NCBI GenBank assembly: GCA_017562135.1
Contig: QEYB01001446.1
Span: forward strand, 1 to 64,000
Length of the DNA: 64,000 bases
Direction: 5' to 3'
DNA from: Dipylidium caninum
Lineage: Eukaryota; Platyhelminthes; Cestoda; Cyclophyllidea; Dipylidiidae
The notes under the pieces are model-generated. The model did not search any database. It saw nothing but the letters and a program-made list of their open reading frames with translations, and was not told the DNA's origin. A program made the translations under genes and the position numbers. Of this stretch, positions 37,513 through 50,500 are shown one piece after another (position 1 is the first letter of the stretch; each line of letters starts with the position of its first letter).

Positions 37513-39144
37513 CTTTTCATGGCTTTTTAATGTCTTCATTTTGAAATTCGTACTGCGACAAACGGGTGGATGGTTGTAGTATGATGTTTTCTTATGAATA
37601 TATGCGAAATGTTCCAAAAAAGATGTTTTTTCATAGGTATCAGTGATTTTGTTCCCCTTTGCAGACTTTCCCTTCGTCTTCACTCCTAAAATCCATTCAA
37701 GTCTTGCTTTTGATTTTGTAAAAGACGACTAATGTTGCTTTGATCCCGGGCACAAATTTATTGAAGTATTATTTTGGGAAAATTTCGTTTACAAGAGGTA
37801 TGTACGAAATCTGATATTTCATTTGTAACTCAATGATTATGTAAGACAGTGTAGTCGCTGAGATAGGCAATGAAAATTCATGAGATGAAACATTCTTTAA
37901 TCGGAACAAATTGAATCAAAATCAAACATTCAAGGAATCCTCACTAGTACATGTAGAATTCCATAAAAAGTGACTTTAAAGTAGGATTGTGGCTTCGTAG
38001 CTTCGGACTCCAGTTGGACTTACCTTCTTACAAACCACAGCAACTATGCGGATTTCAATTTTCTTAATCTACAATGGCTAAAACTCATAAACATATGACA
38101 TAATGTTCAGCAACCCAATGTTGAGGAAAACCATGATTTGTAAAAATTAATATTAAGACAATGCTTCAAGGGTAAAGACTGTCGGATAAATGGCTGAAAG
38201 AACTTACATCCTCTACAGAGAGAGATTTGGTAGTTACTTTCGATCGCTTAACACTGATGACATTTGCATCAAACTGCTAAGGGACCATAACCCCCTCATA
38301 TCATAACTCACATTGAAATGGCTGTCTGGTAGGAAGGTTATTTGACTTTTTCAAAACTGGTCATAAAAGTACCTCTCACATACAATCGAATTTTGGCCAA
38401 AGTGAGATGGGAGAGGAGGTGGGTGTCAAGATGACAGTTCCGTTATTTATAGCCTTACAAGATAAATATTAACACGTAAAATGGTTCACATAACGACTCA
38501 TCATAGGTTATTGTTGAACCTGGCTCAGATTTGGCTTGTTTACCATATCAGATTTTCACTTTTGAGCTTGGCCTTCGAACTTCAACCTCGTTTCTTTAAC
38601 GTGACAATACCAATTGTTCCGCTATTACGGCTTGCTAAGGTTTCAAAATAGAAGCCATGATAGGGACAAGGAATACATTTTCAAGTTTACTTGGGCGTAA
38701 AACATAAGGTTTAGCCATGCGAATTCGCAAATATTGTTATTTCTTACACTTCAAAATGAAAAACTGGGTAAAAGCTACTATTATAGGGTTATTCAGCAAC
38801 AAATATTTACTTATTTGCTCGAGCTTAATTTATATAGGGCCAAAAGGCCACGTAATTGCTCTGCTAAGTACTATGTGGTAGTGAAATTTGGTCTTGTGGA
38901 TTGTGAGAAAGAAACTAATGGCAATTCAATTTGTTAATACGCTATCAAAATTTTACACATGTTGACTAAGTATTTTGTAAAGATTTTGCTCAGCGTCTAT
39001 GTTGCGGTTATAATTAATTGTTTTATTCACCACTTCCTTGTTGAAGCGCACTTGCGTACCAGCCAATCGTCCTCCCACTTTTTGCGCTGCGGGAGTTCCG
39101 CTGTCTTTCCTTTTCTATATCTTCTGGTGTCGTATAAATTCGCC
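37513..39144. other. Intergenic between the ETX/MTX2-like and G3BP-like genes
   Basis: AT-rich and devoid of recognisable genes. It must hold the 3' end of the upstream gene and the promoter of the G3BP-like gene, both on the plus strand. Confidence 0.5.
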
Positions 39145-40735
39145 ATGGTATCCAATGGGGAGGTCGTTGGAAGTCAGTCAATACCAAAAATGGGTTTCGT
39201 TGAGGTTTCCAACCTTGCTGAGGAATTTGTCCTTCAGTATTATTCTGTCATGCACAAGTGCCCAGAACTTTTGCACCGTTTTTATGGGGAGAACTCCACT
39301 TTAATCTATGAAAGCGTGCCAATTTGTGGTCAAAAGGAGATTCACAACACTTTCTCCAAGCTTAATCTAAGGGAGGCACGTGTCGTAATTCTGAAAATCG
39401 ACGCTTTGAAGGTTCATGATGATTCTGTCCTTGTGCAGGTATAGTCAATCTTCACCTCGATTTTCTTTCAGATTTGTGGCGAGATGAATTACTCCGGCGC
39501 CCCCTTCCGGCGTTTCATGCGTAGTTTTATTTTGTTTGAGAAAAGTCCGTCTGACTTCTATGTCCTGACCGATATAGTTCGTTATCAGGACCGGGTCTAC
39601 ATATCTGAAAATATAGAAAAACAAGCTGTTCCAAGTAAGCAATTGCGTATCCATTGTGACTGCCAGATTGTTCAGTCAGTGAACCGAAGGTACACTCTAA
39701 ACCGGCGCCCGACAAGCCTCTCGCAAAACCCCATGCTAACGGCGTTGTTCATGAGCCGAAGCATCAAGTTCAGGAGAAGATGGCAGAGACACAACAGCTA
39801 ACACCTCAAGAATCGGAGCCGCAGAAAGTTGAAACCCCTATTCCGCATACTCCGGCAACATTGGTCGCTACTGACAATTCTTCCCAAAAGGCGGCTGAAA
39901 AACAGATTTTGGCTTCCGCCGTAGCTTCACAGGCGGCACAGCCACCACCTCAACAGTCTCAGCCAGCTATGCACCAACAACAAAAGCAACAGCAACAGGT
40001 ATCGCAACAGCCTGTTTCGACGGCACCAATGAGTTGGGCACAGAGAGCTTCTGGAAGTATGGCAACTGTTGCTGCTCCTACTTCTCCCGCAGCCACAAAT
40101 CGCTCACAACCGCAACAGCCGAAACACGGAAACGCGGAATATCAGGCGACTAACCCTTCGCCTGGTGGTGTTCAAAGAGGCGCACCGCACAAACAGTATG
40201 ATTACTTTCAAGCTTGACCTCTTTCACCTATTCTTTTCATTTTAGATTGCGCGGCGGTCGCCCGCATCAAATAGACTTCCGTAGGGACTCGAATAGCGAC
40301 CGTAGTGATGTGAGTAATTTGTATTTGATTATAAAACATGATTATTATGATCCCTTATATTTTAGATAGATACCGGGGGGTCGGGAGTAAAAGACTCAAA
40401 GTTTTACCTTAGCTTCCTTTGCTTTATTCCTAGACGTAGTTCATTTTCGCCTATCGTTATTTATGTTTTGTGTTAGTCAGCGTATCCAATTGGCGTGAGT
40501 TGCGGCGGATTGATGATTGTCATATCTGAATGGGTCGTTATTTCATATATTTTAGCACGTGCAGGCGCAGCCGTCACAGCACCAGCAGCAACCACAGCGC
40601 GGTGGGTACTCCCATCCAGGCGTCCGTGGAGGCGCGAGGGGTAACGGTGGTTTGAATCGTGGGAACCGTGGGTTTGGAACAATTCGTAATGCGGGTGGCA
40701 ATCGTGTTCCAGGTAACGGTGCCCCCAGACGTTAA
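39145..40735 (+). CDS. G3BP1: G3BP-like protein (NTF2-like domain plus RGG tail, no RRM), five exons
   Basis: G3BPs are cytosolic RNA-binding scaffolds that nucleate stress granules. Exons: 39145-39438, 39472-39634, 39676-40195, 40246-40309, 40556-40735. Phases match throughout and give 406 residues. Residues 1 to about 150 form the NTF2-like dimerisation domain (FVLQYYSVMHKCPELLHRFY, then GEMNYSGAPFRRFMRSF and DIVRYQDRVYI). Next comes a Pro/Gln-rich low-complexity linker of about 170 residues in exon 3. Exon 4 starts LRGGRPH, and exon 5 is a Gly/Arg/Asn-rich RGG tail ending GNGAPRR. Vertebrate G3BP1 has an RRM between linker and tail; none is present here and the introns leave no room for one. 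The acceptor of exon 3 could also be at 39667, adding three codons. An in-frame ATG at 38959 would add a hydrophobic leader unlike the family, so 39145 is preferred. Confidence 0.9.
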
Positions 40736-43700
40736 TCCGTGCGCACACACAAATGGACCTGTTCGATTTGCTTGGGGGTCAAGTTCTCACTCACTTGTCG
40801 CTACCTGACCTGTCCTTTTCTACAGTTCTATTTGTGAACATACGAACTATTCATCCCGTTTTTTGTTTTGCATTTACGATGGAGGAACCCAATCTTGTCG
40901 CAGTTTCTGTCGCCCGAAGGGATTTATCGCTTGTTACCTTCGTTTCGTCAAATGTTGGGGGATAGCTTCGAATCATATCTACTGATAAACGTTAGTAACA
41001 CTTGGCCACTGCCGGCTGTGTGTGGCGTTTGAATGTCCGGCCCTGGTCTGCCATTCGGGCGATTTTGGCGGCACCACTGAAATCGGGCATTAAATCCGAG
41101 GCGTGTATCTTGATTCAACAAAATGTGGAATGACATTGTGCGAGTTACTAGGTGCGCGCACGTAATATCGTCACGCGCGTCGGTCTGCTTCCGGTCTGAT
41201 TTGAGCACATAATTGAAAAAAACCATTAGCGGACGCGGGCAGAGGTGGGTATTTCTGGGCTGGGCGTCCATTAACTACATTTTTGCTCCCCCAAAATGGG
41301 ACACTGCGCTCGTCGTCAGTTGGCGTGTGCTCAGAAGAACTCGCACTTATCACCAGGGCCGATGCAAAATACGAAGTTATACCTCCTTAAGCCTGACTAA
41401 CTGGATTGCCAAGGATTGGACTTCATAGTCACCCTCCGACGCATACCGTCACGAAAGTATGATTGTTAACCATAAAACACGGCTTGCCCTCTGATCTGAC
41501 GACGAAAGTGCTCACATTTAGGAATTACTCCACACATCACCGTCATAAATTGGCATACGAGGCAGTCCCGACGGCGACTCTGTAAATAACTGCGATGACG
41601 TTGCATGCGACGCGGAGTACCAGTGTCGTAAAACTTTCCGCCCCAAGAACCGGCGATTTGGCCCTGGATACGTGTATGGATAAACGATCTGACAATTCTG
41701 GCGGATACGCGACGTCTCCGCCCGTGAGGCCGCGCTGTCTCGTCTCATGTCGGGTGAATGGGTGTTTATTCATTTGCATCTGGGTAATATGTTTTCAGTT
41801 TGCGTTCTCATCCATGCTACTCTCGTAGCCGGAGTCCCATATGTCCACCTCTGTAAGCGCTTGTTTCAGAAATTTCGTTGTTATCTAGTCTTATACGGGC
41901 GCTTGGAGGAAAGTGTTCAAGGCACCCGATGGAAGATGCAATTTTTGGGGGAAGTACTGTTGGGAGAATGTTAAAGCGAGAACCATGACTCTTGGAAGTT
42001 GAAGTATCACCATGAAAAATTATCATCGACTGGGCGATCTCCAACCACAAACTGCCGACTAATCACCGAGCCGTTCCACGTGGAACTTCCTGTGTTACGC
42101 GATTTCTGAGTAAAGATAAAACAATCTCCCATTGTGGAGAGGAAATAGTCCATTTTTAATTCCTGTTAAAAGCAGTTTAATTCACACAGTAGAGGCATTC
42201 ATTAGCTGTGATACCACGAAGCGGGTGTTGAATAAAAGAAAAAAATGCGGTGTGTACGTCTTTGCAAAATATGATTTTTTGCAGTTAAAACCGATTCAAA
42301 GCCAATTCGATTATTTCATTTTTCTCTTCAAAGTAATTTGTAATTACAAAAAAATGTACTGGAGCGGCTGTTAAAATGTCGGGTGGACAGTGAGGACGTG
42401 ATAAAATGTCATGTTGTAGTGGAGTTTGTTAATTTGTCAACAAACAAGTAAAGTCTTGTGCAGTCGTCGTGGTTCCCTTTTCTTTACAAGTTTCTTCGCA
42501 TGCACGGCAGGGGGAGGACTCCGCCGCTGTTGTGCTTTCGCCTGGTGGTGGTGCAAAAGAAGGAAGAGAGAAGTGAAGGAAGGGAGGAGGGCAGGTCACC
42601 CGTTGCTAACCACAATTTGCTTTTTGGTAAAGTTTCGGCCCAGGGATTTGTCCTGGCGGTGGGTTCTCCTCTACCCATTTAAGTTGATCTTTTCCCTTAA
42701 CCATATAAGATTTACATTGCGCCTCAAGTGATGATTTTGTGTGAAAACTGCGGCAGTCGTGTGTGGAAAAAGAGACAACGCAAAATGCGCACCTCCTCCT
42801 GCGCTCCGTCGCTCGATCGTCCGCACTTGCCTCACTTGTTCGTTCGGCAGACACACAAGAAGGCCACTTGCGTTCCAACGCAGCCGTCGTCGTGTGGATG
42901 ACAGGTTTCTACCTAATTGAAACCCAAATTCACGCCACGAATAGTTCCGTGTGTGGATTTGACTCCACAGGCGTCGTCCTCACCTTCTCCTCCTTGTCAT
43001 CAACGCGGGCCGGTGGTCCTTCTCGAGCCGAGGCTCCAGAATGAAACTTTTGGAACCGTAATTTAGCATTTTTCGTCGGTGGATCCATCTCCGAATTCCT
43101 CTTTCATGTTTCTCGTAGCCTGTTGGGCCGCGTTGTGATTCACGCTGATCCCGTACAAGAAAAGTAGATTAAAAGAGCGTTTTGTCTCCATCTGCTTCCG
43201 CCGAAAGTGAAATAAAAACGAGGCACAGACATGGCAAAATTCCACAAAATGAGTAAGAAGGATATTTTTAACATTCGTAAATAAAAATATCAATTACACA
43301 AATTACCATGTGCCTTTAGCCGGGACAGCTGAGTACAGGCTAAACAAACACGCCCGTTTCATAGCTTCCAACCTGATCCCTTCCCATCCGCCAGACCTCC
43401 AGCTGGAAGGTTATTAATTATGCCAAACCTCGGCTGTAGATTACATTAGCATATTTGTCGAAGATGAGGATAAAACCGAGAACTGTTTCCTAAAGGTCAT
43501 CAGGATCTGATTCTTTCCTTCCCAGTGGAATTTCACCGCAAAGCGTTAGACAGATCGGAGTCTTATTGTGCCCAGAATAATTTCTTCTTGTCAAAATTGC
43601 CTTCTGACCTTCTAAGTGCCTCAGTTCGCCTTTTGCCCAAACAGATGTGTTGGTGGGTTCAGATGCACACACACACACACGAGCATTTTTAGTAGCCAAT

Positions 43701-44306
43701 GGCATTCTCTATTCAAACAATACAAATAAATAGGTGTACACGTCTTCTCTTGTTTACAAAATAGGCTCACATGTACAGAGTAGAGGTTTCCTAAATCACT
43801 ACAAAATGTCAAAAGGAAAAAAACGGGGCATTTGACAGTTGACGTGGGACAGAATGAAAGAAATGAGGGGAGCGGCGGGGCTACCAGAATTGCACTTTTC
43901 AATGGCCTCCTCCATTGTACAGGCTCTAGTCCTTCTCCGTCGAGATTTCCGCTTCCACACTGATTACTTTGGGCGGGGCCTGAGGTTGTCCTGTTCGTCT
44001 AGGCCCATAAAAGAGATTTTCCTACTTTGACGTCTATCAACGTCGTCTCGAACGGCCTGTCTGGTCGACAATAGGCCTGACCGTGTCTCTTTTACTACTT
44101 CGAGGGTCTAGACACATTACAGCTTGAAAGATAGTTGATTAGTTAGTTGCGCCCGGCTAAATGTTAGGCAAAATGAAGGAAATGACGCCTTCCAGAGACA
44201 TGACCATCAGATGGCCATTTAAAATCTCAGAATCATTTCTTTTTTCTTCGGCATTAAATAGACATAAGAGAGTGCACAAGGCAGAGTTAGTGTTAAAATG
44301 GGCAAC
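40736..44306. other. Intergenic between convergent G3BP-like and HCN genes
   Basis: The two neighbouring genes point towards each other, so both 3' UTRs should lie here. No other coding region is supported. It contains one short repeat (42460-42600) and a (CA)n run near 43665-43680. Confidence 0.45.
42460..42600 (+). repeat. Short dispersed repeat, inverted partner of 31450-31600
   Basis: Plus-strand partner of the repeat at 31.45-31.6 kb. The core GGAGGACTCCGCCG and the flanking TTTACAAGTT and CCTGGTGGTGGTG words occur in the same order. Similarity covers roughly 130 bp by eye and then fades. Confidence 0.6.
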
Positions 44307-44527
44307 TTACTGCCCCTCATTACTGAGGAGGTGGGCACAATTCTCGATGACGCGTTTCTTGGAGAGGGCTTGCAACCTCTCCCCCGCCACATTCATCAAC
44401 TTCGACTTGATAGCGGGATAGTTTTTGAGCACCTCGAAGAGATCCTGCTGCTCCAACGAGTAGAGGTTGCAGTAGGTTTTGGCCTGAATTGTCGCTGTGC
44501 GTCGGATGTTGGTGAGAACAGCAATCT
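44307..44527 (-). CDS. HCN: HCN exon: end of the cyclic-nucleotide-binding domain
   Basis: Completes the cassette as [20 protein letters not shown], with the Arg that binds the cyclic phosphate and the following Thr conserved. [15 protein letters not shown] (C-helix region) follows. The frame ends in TAA at 44309-44307, shortly after the domain. The same bases form a perfect GTAAGT donor, so the exon may instead splice to an unrecognised C-terminal exon. Confidence 0.9.
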
Positions 44528-47500
44528 CTGTTGACGGGGTGAAGAGAAAATGATAAGAATCTCGTGCTAATGGTCATTTAGTGCTTCCACCTAACGATTC
44601 AACTCCTTCTGGACTTAAGGTGGACAATCCTCTGCCTAATTGGAGGAGGGGTGTGAGGAGGTTGTCAAAAGTACGCTCAAAAGGCTGGACAGTAATTGGT
44701 GTGTTTTAATGGAAGGCAGGGAGAGAATCTCCACTCCCCGTGGACGGAGCCTCGAGGGATCAGAGCCGTAATCTGCAACTTCACTGCCGCCTGTCAGGTG
44801 GAGGAAATAACAGAGCAAGTGGGATTCCCGCCTTTCTAACCCAATTCATCCCCTTCACCTTATCTCAGCGGGTAGAGGGAGACAAACTAGTTGCCACTGC
44901 TCGGTTGAAAATAATTTGAATGAAGGCGGAGAGGGAAAGTGGCGGAAGGTCTGGGCGAATGTCCTGAGTTTAGCGCGACAGTTTTAAAAACAAACAAAAG
45001 AAGGGGTAAATTTTTTAGAAATACACAACCACCACCAGCTGGGGCACTTAATAATTTAAGTAAATAAACGGAAAGGGTAAGTGGAAAACTTTTAGACTCT
45101 ACGTGGACTTTTTATAAGGAATAGGAGATCATGTGAAAATGCAATTTTGTATTCAGTCCTCACTCCGATGTACCAGTTGGTGGGTTTATAAAAAAGAGTT
45201 CCCTGTAGGATTTCACGAATTCCCTGAATTGTTAGCTCACAAAGGGCCAGAAAGGAGCGGAGTTCGAGTTGGCGTTGGAGTATGTTCCTTATGGCATCAG
45301 TCGTTGTAACGACGAAAGAATAAAAGCTTTGGCTAAGGTTACATCCATCAGCAATTCGCTCAAAATCGCCGGCTCTCGTAAGCGGTCTGAACGCGGAAAT
45401 GAGGAGGGCTTCCAATCCACTGCCGTGGAGGATCTCTCAAAAGACTCACCATCATTAAAGTGGCGAGTAACAACCAAAGGAAGGCTTGGCGTCTTCACTA
45501 GCTTTGCAAAAGCGTCTTAATTTGTGGTAGATTAGAGAAAATTAATGACATTGGAGTGTGCGGTGGAAGATTCGTGGTGCAAAAAATGTTGCCCGGAGGC
45601 AAAAATGTCCACGGTGCCTTCGATGCGATTGCCACCTACGCAGTGCGGACTGGAACCCCCCACCCCGCGATCAAGGCATCTCTAAATGACTTACCAACCG
45701 TAAGAAGTGGTATTTCACAGGGGCTAAGGTTTCATGCCGTCTGGTAATCTTCTAACAAAACTTGTCTGTTGCAAGGATAGCGTCCAGAGGATTTTGCCAG
45801 ACTAATTGCAGCACGGTTGAACATAGTCCATGCGTGGACGGTGTAATTCCCCGCAACTTAGTTGAGGAAAAGGGGAAGTGGGACCGAACGTCGAATCAAT
45901 CTTCTCCCAGTGGACCTTTCAGCCCAGAAAAGGAGTGCGTGCTGACAAGGTTCCATTAATAACCTAATCAAAACACCGTTCAACTCTAATTTTTCCACCT
46001 CAAAGTATCAGCACTTCGGTGGAGGCGAGTTTATGAGGCTTCCTCGCTCCCACTTTATGGCAAATGGGCCGTCGAACCGCGGGGTTGTTAAACAGTCGCG
46101 GAGGCACTGCTGCATGCGTCGCGAGGAGGCAGACATAAACACGAGGGGAATGAGGACGCGACAAGTCTGCCATCGGGCGAAGGAGGGCGAAGAGACGGCG
46201 TATGATCCGCCAGAGAGAGAGAGAGGGAGAGAGAGCAAAAGGGAAATGTGTCTTGACTGCAATTAATTTCCCCACGCGGGAGGTGTTCACCAATTGTAAG
46301 CCATGCAATATTTAGTCGCTTTTCACGGAGACAGACAATTCTGCTGCTGCGGGGCAGAAGAGTGGCTCAAATTTGCTGAAGGTCTTATGCAGCAGGACAT
46401 TTTATGGCGAGGGGAAAAGTGCACTCTAAAGGGCGACTTAGGTCGGGACGACTTCAGGGGGATGCCGAGTTCCCCCTTTTGGTGTATCCGACGCAGAATG
46501 AAAGGAGGTGGGGAAAAACGCGATGCCATCGAGCGGGGAAACAGCGTCTGGAGGTATGAGAATTTTTATTAAACGCAGAGGCAATTCGTCTACGAGAAGG
46601 TCTTTCGCCACTCGCAGTGTATTTCGTTTAAGTTAACTTTTATTACGCCATTAGACAACGCCGAGTCGGTGGTTAGAAGTGTTGTCAAACCTCTGGCACT
46701 AATAGAAAATCCTCTCTACCCAGAATTGTCTCCGTGGAATAACGTCATTCGTCGGGGAAGTGGCACTACTTTTCACACTTAACCAGAGTCATTTACACTC
46801 CTCATCGCAGCATCGCCGCCTCTTTTGTTGGCACCGAGTTCATCCATTTGTCCGCTCTTCCGCCGTCAAAACAAAAACCTGACAAACACCTCAACCCCGG
46901 CGTGCTCACATGAATTATGTACAGGCCGCTGGTGTTCCTAATGTCAACGCAACCGCTGTACTATAACCCCTCCTCTGTCAACACTCTCCACCGAAATCTA
47001 ACTTGGATTCTCCTCGGGCAGACACACTCGGGGGTGTGATGGGAGAAGAGAGCGAAGGGAATTTCACCAAGGAATGCCATTAGGTGGGCCACAGTGTCTG
47101 TTAACCAGGGGATGCGGTGACTTCCTTTATCCCAATGACAAATCTGGAGTTGCTCCTGTGCGACAGAGTTTTCAGGAAGTAGTGAACCTCATCGCTAACA
47201 ATAACCAGCGGGGTAAGTAGAGAAATTTGTCCCCTGCCAGCTGTACGCTGAACGGAAGGTGGCAGTCGCGCAACAAGCAGCTGAGATCTTGGGTCTAACG
47301 AGAATTTAACAGGTTAGAGCGAATTAGCGGAAATGTTGAGATTAGCGTGCACTGGCATGAGACGATAATGCTTTCCCGTGTGTGTGTGTGTGTGTGTGTG
47401 TCAGACTCTCTCGTCTCGACTCGTGACCGCCGGCTTGGCCGTCCGCTCCCTCTCCGCCTCCTCCGCCCTCCTCCGCCCTCCTCCGCCCTCCTCCGCCCTC

Positions 47501-50500
47501 CTCCGCCCTCCTCCGCCCTCCTCCGCCCTCCTCCGCCCTCCTCCGCCCTCCTCCGCCCTCCTCCGCCCTCCTCCGCCCTCCTCCGCCCTCCTCCGCCCTC
47601 CTCCGCCCTCCTCCGCCCTCCTCCGCCCTCCGCCGCCCTCCTTGTCCATTCTCATGCGCTCACAATACATCCTCTTCGCCGCTGTGGCTTACACCGACGT
47701 GAGGGAAGACTCAAGTCGTTACATTATTAGTAGATGACAAATTGTAATGAATACGATGAAAAGGTGGTGCAATACTTTGGCCCAGGTAATTTGCTGTCTG
47801 GTTTTAATTGAGACTTGTTAGGGAAGAACTGCAGGAAAAATATCCTCAACTGCTAATAAATCAAAAATTGGGGATGGTGGAGGAAAAGGCGAGGATGTGA
47901 CATTTTTTTGCCCAAATTTCCCACTTCCCTCCGCCTAATTGCCGACTCAACTGTCAGTCAGCAGGTCCACAAGCGGAGCGATTTTTCGCCTTTCCAGCGG
48001 GTGTGCATTTCGGAGTCGGTTATGTGGAAGCAGGATTAAAACGACTTGAATATAATAATTTCATCCAACATGCCCACACCGGCCAAACAGGACACCCGTC
48101 GACCGGAAGGAAGGGAATAGGCGGAACTTAGGAGTTTAAGGTCTTGAATGGGCGCCACTGGCAGTGGAAGAGACTTAAACAAATTCGCCACCATAAAAGT
48201 ACAAGACGAGGGACTGGTAGAGTGCAACGGAGAATGCAGACCTGAAAAATAAGTGCTTTGAAATGCTTTCTTCCCGCTTCTTAAGTGCCCCGACGGGGAC
48301 ATCAAATGGTGGGCTCCAACATGGCGGTCCTGCTACCGCTGCTGAAAAAATTCTACCCCTTCGTCAACCTAAACTACCACTGGCGACACATCGCCTGGCG
48401 CAAGATTTCACCGACGTCCCTGTACGAGGAAATTTAAAGTTTCCGCGATGAGCTACGAGCAGTAGAGACGCCTTTTAGCGTGGTGGATGCACTCACCTCC
48501 GAAGTGGGCCCCATCGGTGAGGGTGTTGACCACCGTCCCGTCGGGTATGACGATGTCGACGGTTCCTTCGCGGATGAAGTACATCTTCGTGCCGAAGGTA
48601 CCATACTTGATGATTACGTCGTCGGGGCGAAAGACTTCAAATTTCAACCTATTAAGCACGTCGACGACAAAGTTCTCGTCTTCGTCTTTGAAAAAAGGCA
48701 CCGCGGCTACCAACGACCGGCAGTTGTGATTGACGATTTGCTAGACAGAAAGTGTTCAAACACAAATTCCGAGTAACTACGCCCATGGCGGAGATGGCGC
48801 TGAAAGGTGTTAGTGAATGCAGGAGGAGGTGGGGGGGGGAGAAGGTGGAATCTAGCGGGTCCTCGTCGATTAAATGCCAGGAATGCATGGAATTCACCTT
48901 CACCTTCTACACCTCGCAGATAATTGAAACCTTCGTCTGATGTGGCATAAATTACAACGCCGTTAGCAATAACCTTTTGACAAAGGTGAAGGACCTTGGA
49001 CATTGTCTGCAGTGAGCCGCGCAAAGGTCACTACCAACTCCTCGTCGGGGCTTTCCATGACTCTCCAGGCTCCTCGCGCAAGTCATACAGAGTATACTTG
49101 CAAGCGGTTAATGTCAACTTTTATTAAAATGGCGTTGCTTTGGCCTAATTAAATTAGCCGTTTCCATAACCACCATTCCAGACTGCCCGGCAGTTGTCGT
49201 GAGTTAACGGACAAAAGCAGGGTGTCACCGCCTTTTAAGTTGTCAAACAGGCAAAACAGTCTTTGCTCTATTCTCACTTTATCCGCCCTCCTCGCCAGCC
49301 TGGCGAGTTTTCGTGTGGCACCTGCAGAGGAGCTGCCTCGTGGATCGCTGGCACTCCGCGGTGGAAATTCACCTCATTTAGACATGTTGGGCATTTGGAG
49401 GACGTCCACCCTCTGAGTGGGGCAGGAAGGGGAATGCACAGACACAGAACTCACATCTCTGAGGCATTCGGAGACTTCTTGTAGAATCTCCACCTCGTTG
49501 AAAAACTTGCCGTTGTATCGGTGTTCGTAGTAGTCCACTATTTTGTTACGCAACTCCCTCGGCAACTTCCGGTAGGACATGTACTCCTCCACTTGCTTCA
49601 TCTAAGGATAAAAAAGCCCTTTTGTTAAGTCTCTCTCCCCCTCCTCATTTGCCCCCACTTTCTCCTCGCTCCTTTTCCATCTACCCATGGATACGATCAC
49701 CAGTGGTTGTGCAGGCGAGAACACAATTAGGCAAATTCTTATGCCGGGGTAAATCTCCCATTCCTCGGGTGGCACGCAGCAGTATTTTCCCCTTCCCGCC
49801 AAATAAGGACAAATGCCAAGGGAAGGAAGTACGGCGTGTCACCGAGGACTGCGCAGAGCCTAACAGCAACATTTTATTTGTGTGTGTTGACTGATGGTCC
49901 AGGTGAAAGAAGAAAACGGACAAGAGGAGACGACGGAGTCAGGGACATGCGCGACCTCGATTGGCTTTGGAACGTCAACTGTCAGTCTGACGATTCAGTG
50001 ACAAAAGTGGTGAAGTGCTGCGTTGACAGACAAGTTATTAACGGTAAATTTTTTTGCCGAACAAAAAAAATTTCATTCATTCGGGTAGCGTCCGTTGGTG
50101 CCGATGACCTTTGCCCATGCCTCAGTGTCAGCGTCACAAATCCACTTCCACAAAAGTTCTGGTCTTGTCTCTCAAAAAACCGAATCGAGTGTGCTTCGCC
50201 ATCATCAATGGGGTCATGAAAATATCTGCCATCTGAGGAGCGCCGCATGCAACGCCAGTCTGGCGGTGCAGGGTGGAGGCCTTCATGACGGAGGTGTCAA
50301 CGCTTCCCACCGCAGACTTATAAAATGTCGCCGAGTGACCATCGTCGTGGTGGCGACCAGCAGCCTCACGATTTGCCACGTCTAACCGCTTTGCGCTGAA
50401 TGCGTCGTCCGGTCTCTTCGAGTTGTTCTTTGGACGGACACGTTTGAACTGACCGTTTGGATGTTTGGTAAAAGTTCCAAGTGCGGAATTCCTCTTCCTA

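Larger units (their letters stand above)
44528..48496 (-). other. HCN intron splitting the cyclic-nucleotide-binding domain
   Basis: A 4.0 kb intron holding the (GT)n tract and the 10-bp minisatellite, plus an AG-rich run near 46214-46235. No additional exon with recognisable coding content was seen. Confidence 0.55.

Noticed and set aside
38959..39144. In-frame upstream ATG giving the G3BP-like protein a 62-residue hydrophobic N-terminal extension
   Set aside because: G3BPs are cytosolic and start directly with the NTF2-like domain. The extension has membrane-segment character and resembles AT-rich non-coding DNA.
47461..47640. CRISPR-like array
   Set aside because: The units are contiguous 10-bp repeats without spacers in a eukaryotic intron.
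47347..47737. Proline-rich proteins in several frames over the minisatellite
   Set aside because: A 10-bp unit without stop codons keeps frames open automatically; the array lies inside an HCN intron and there is no coding evidence.
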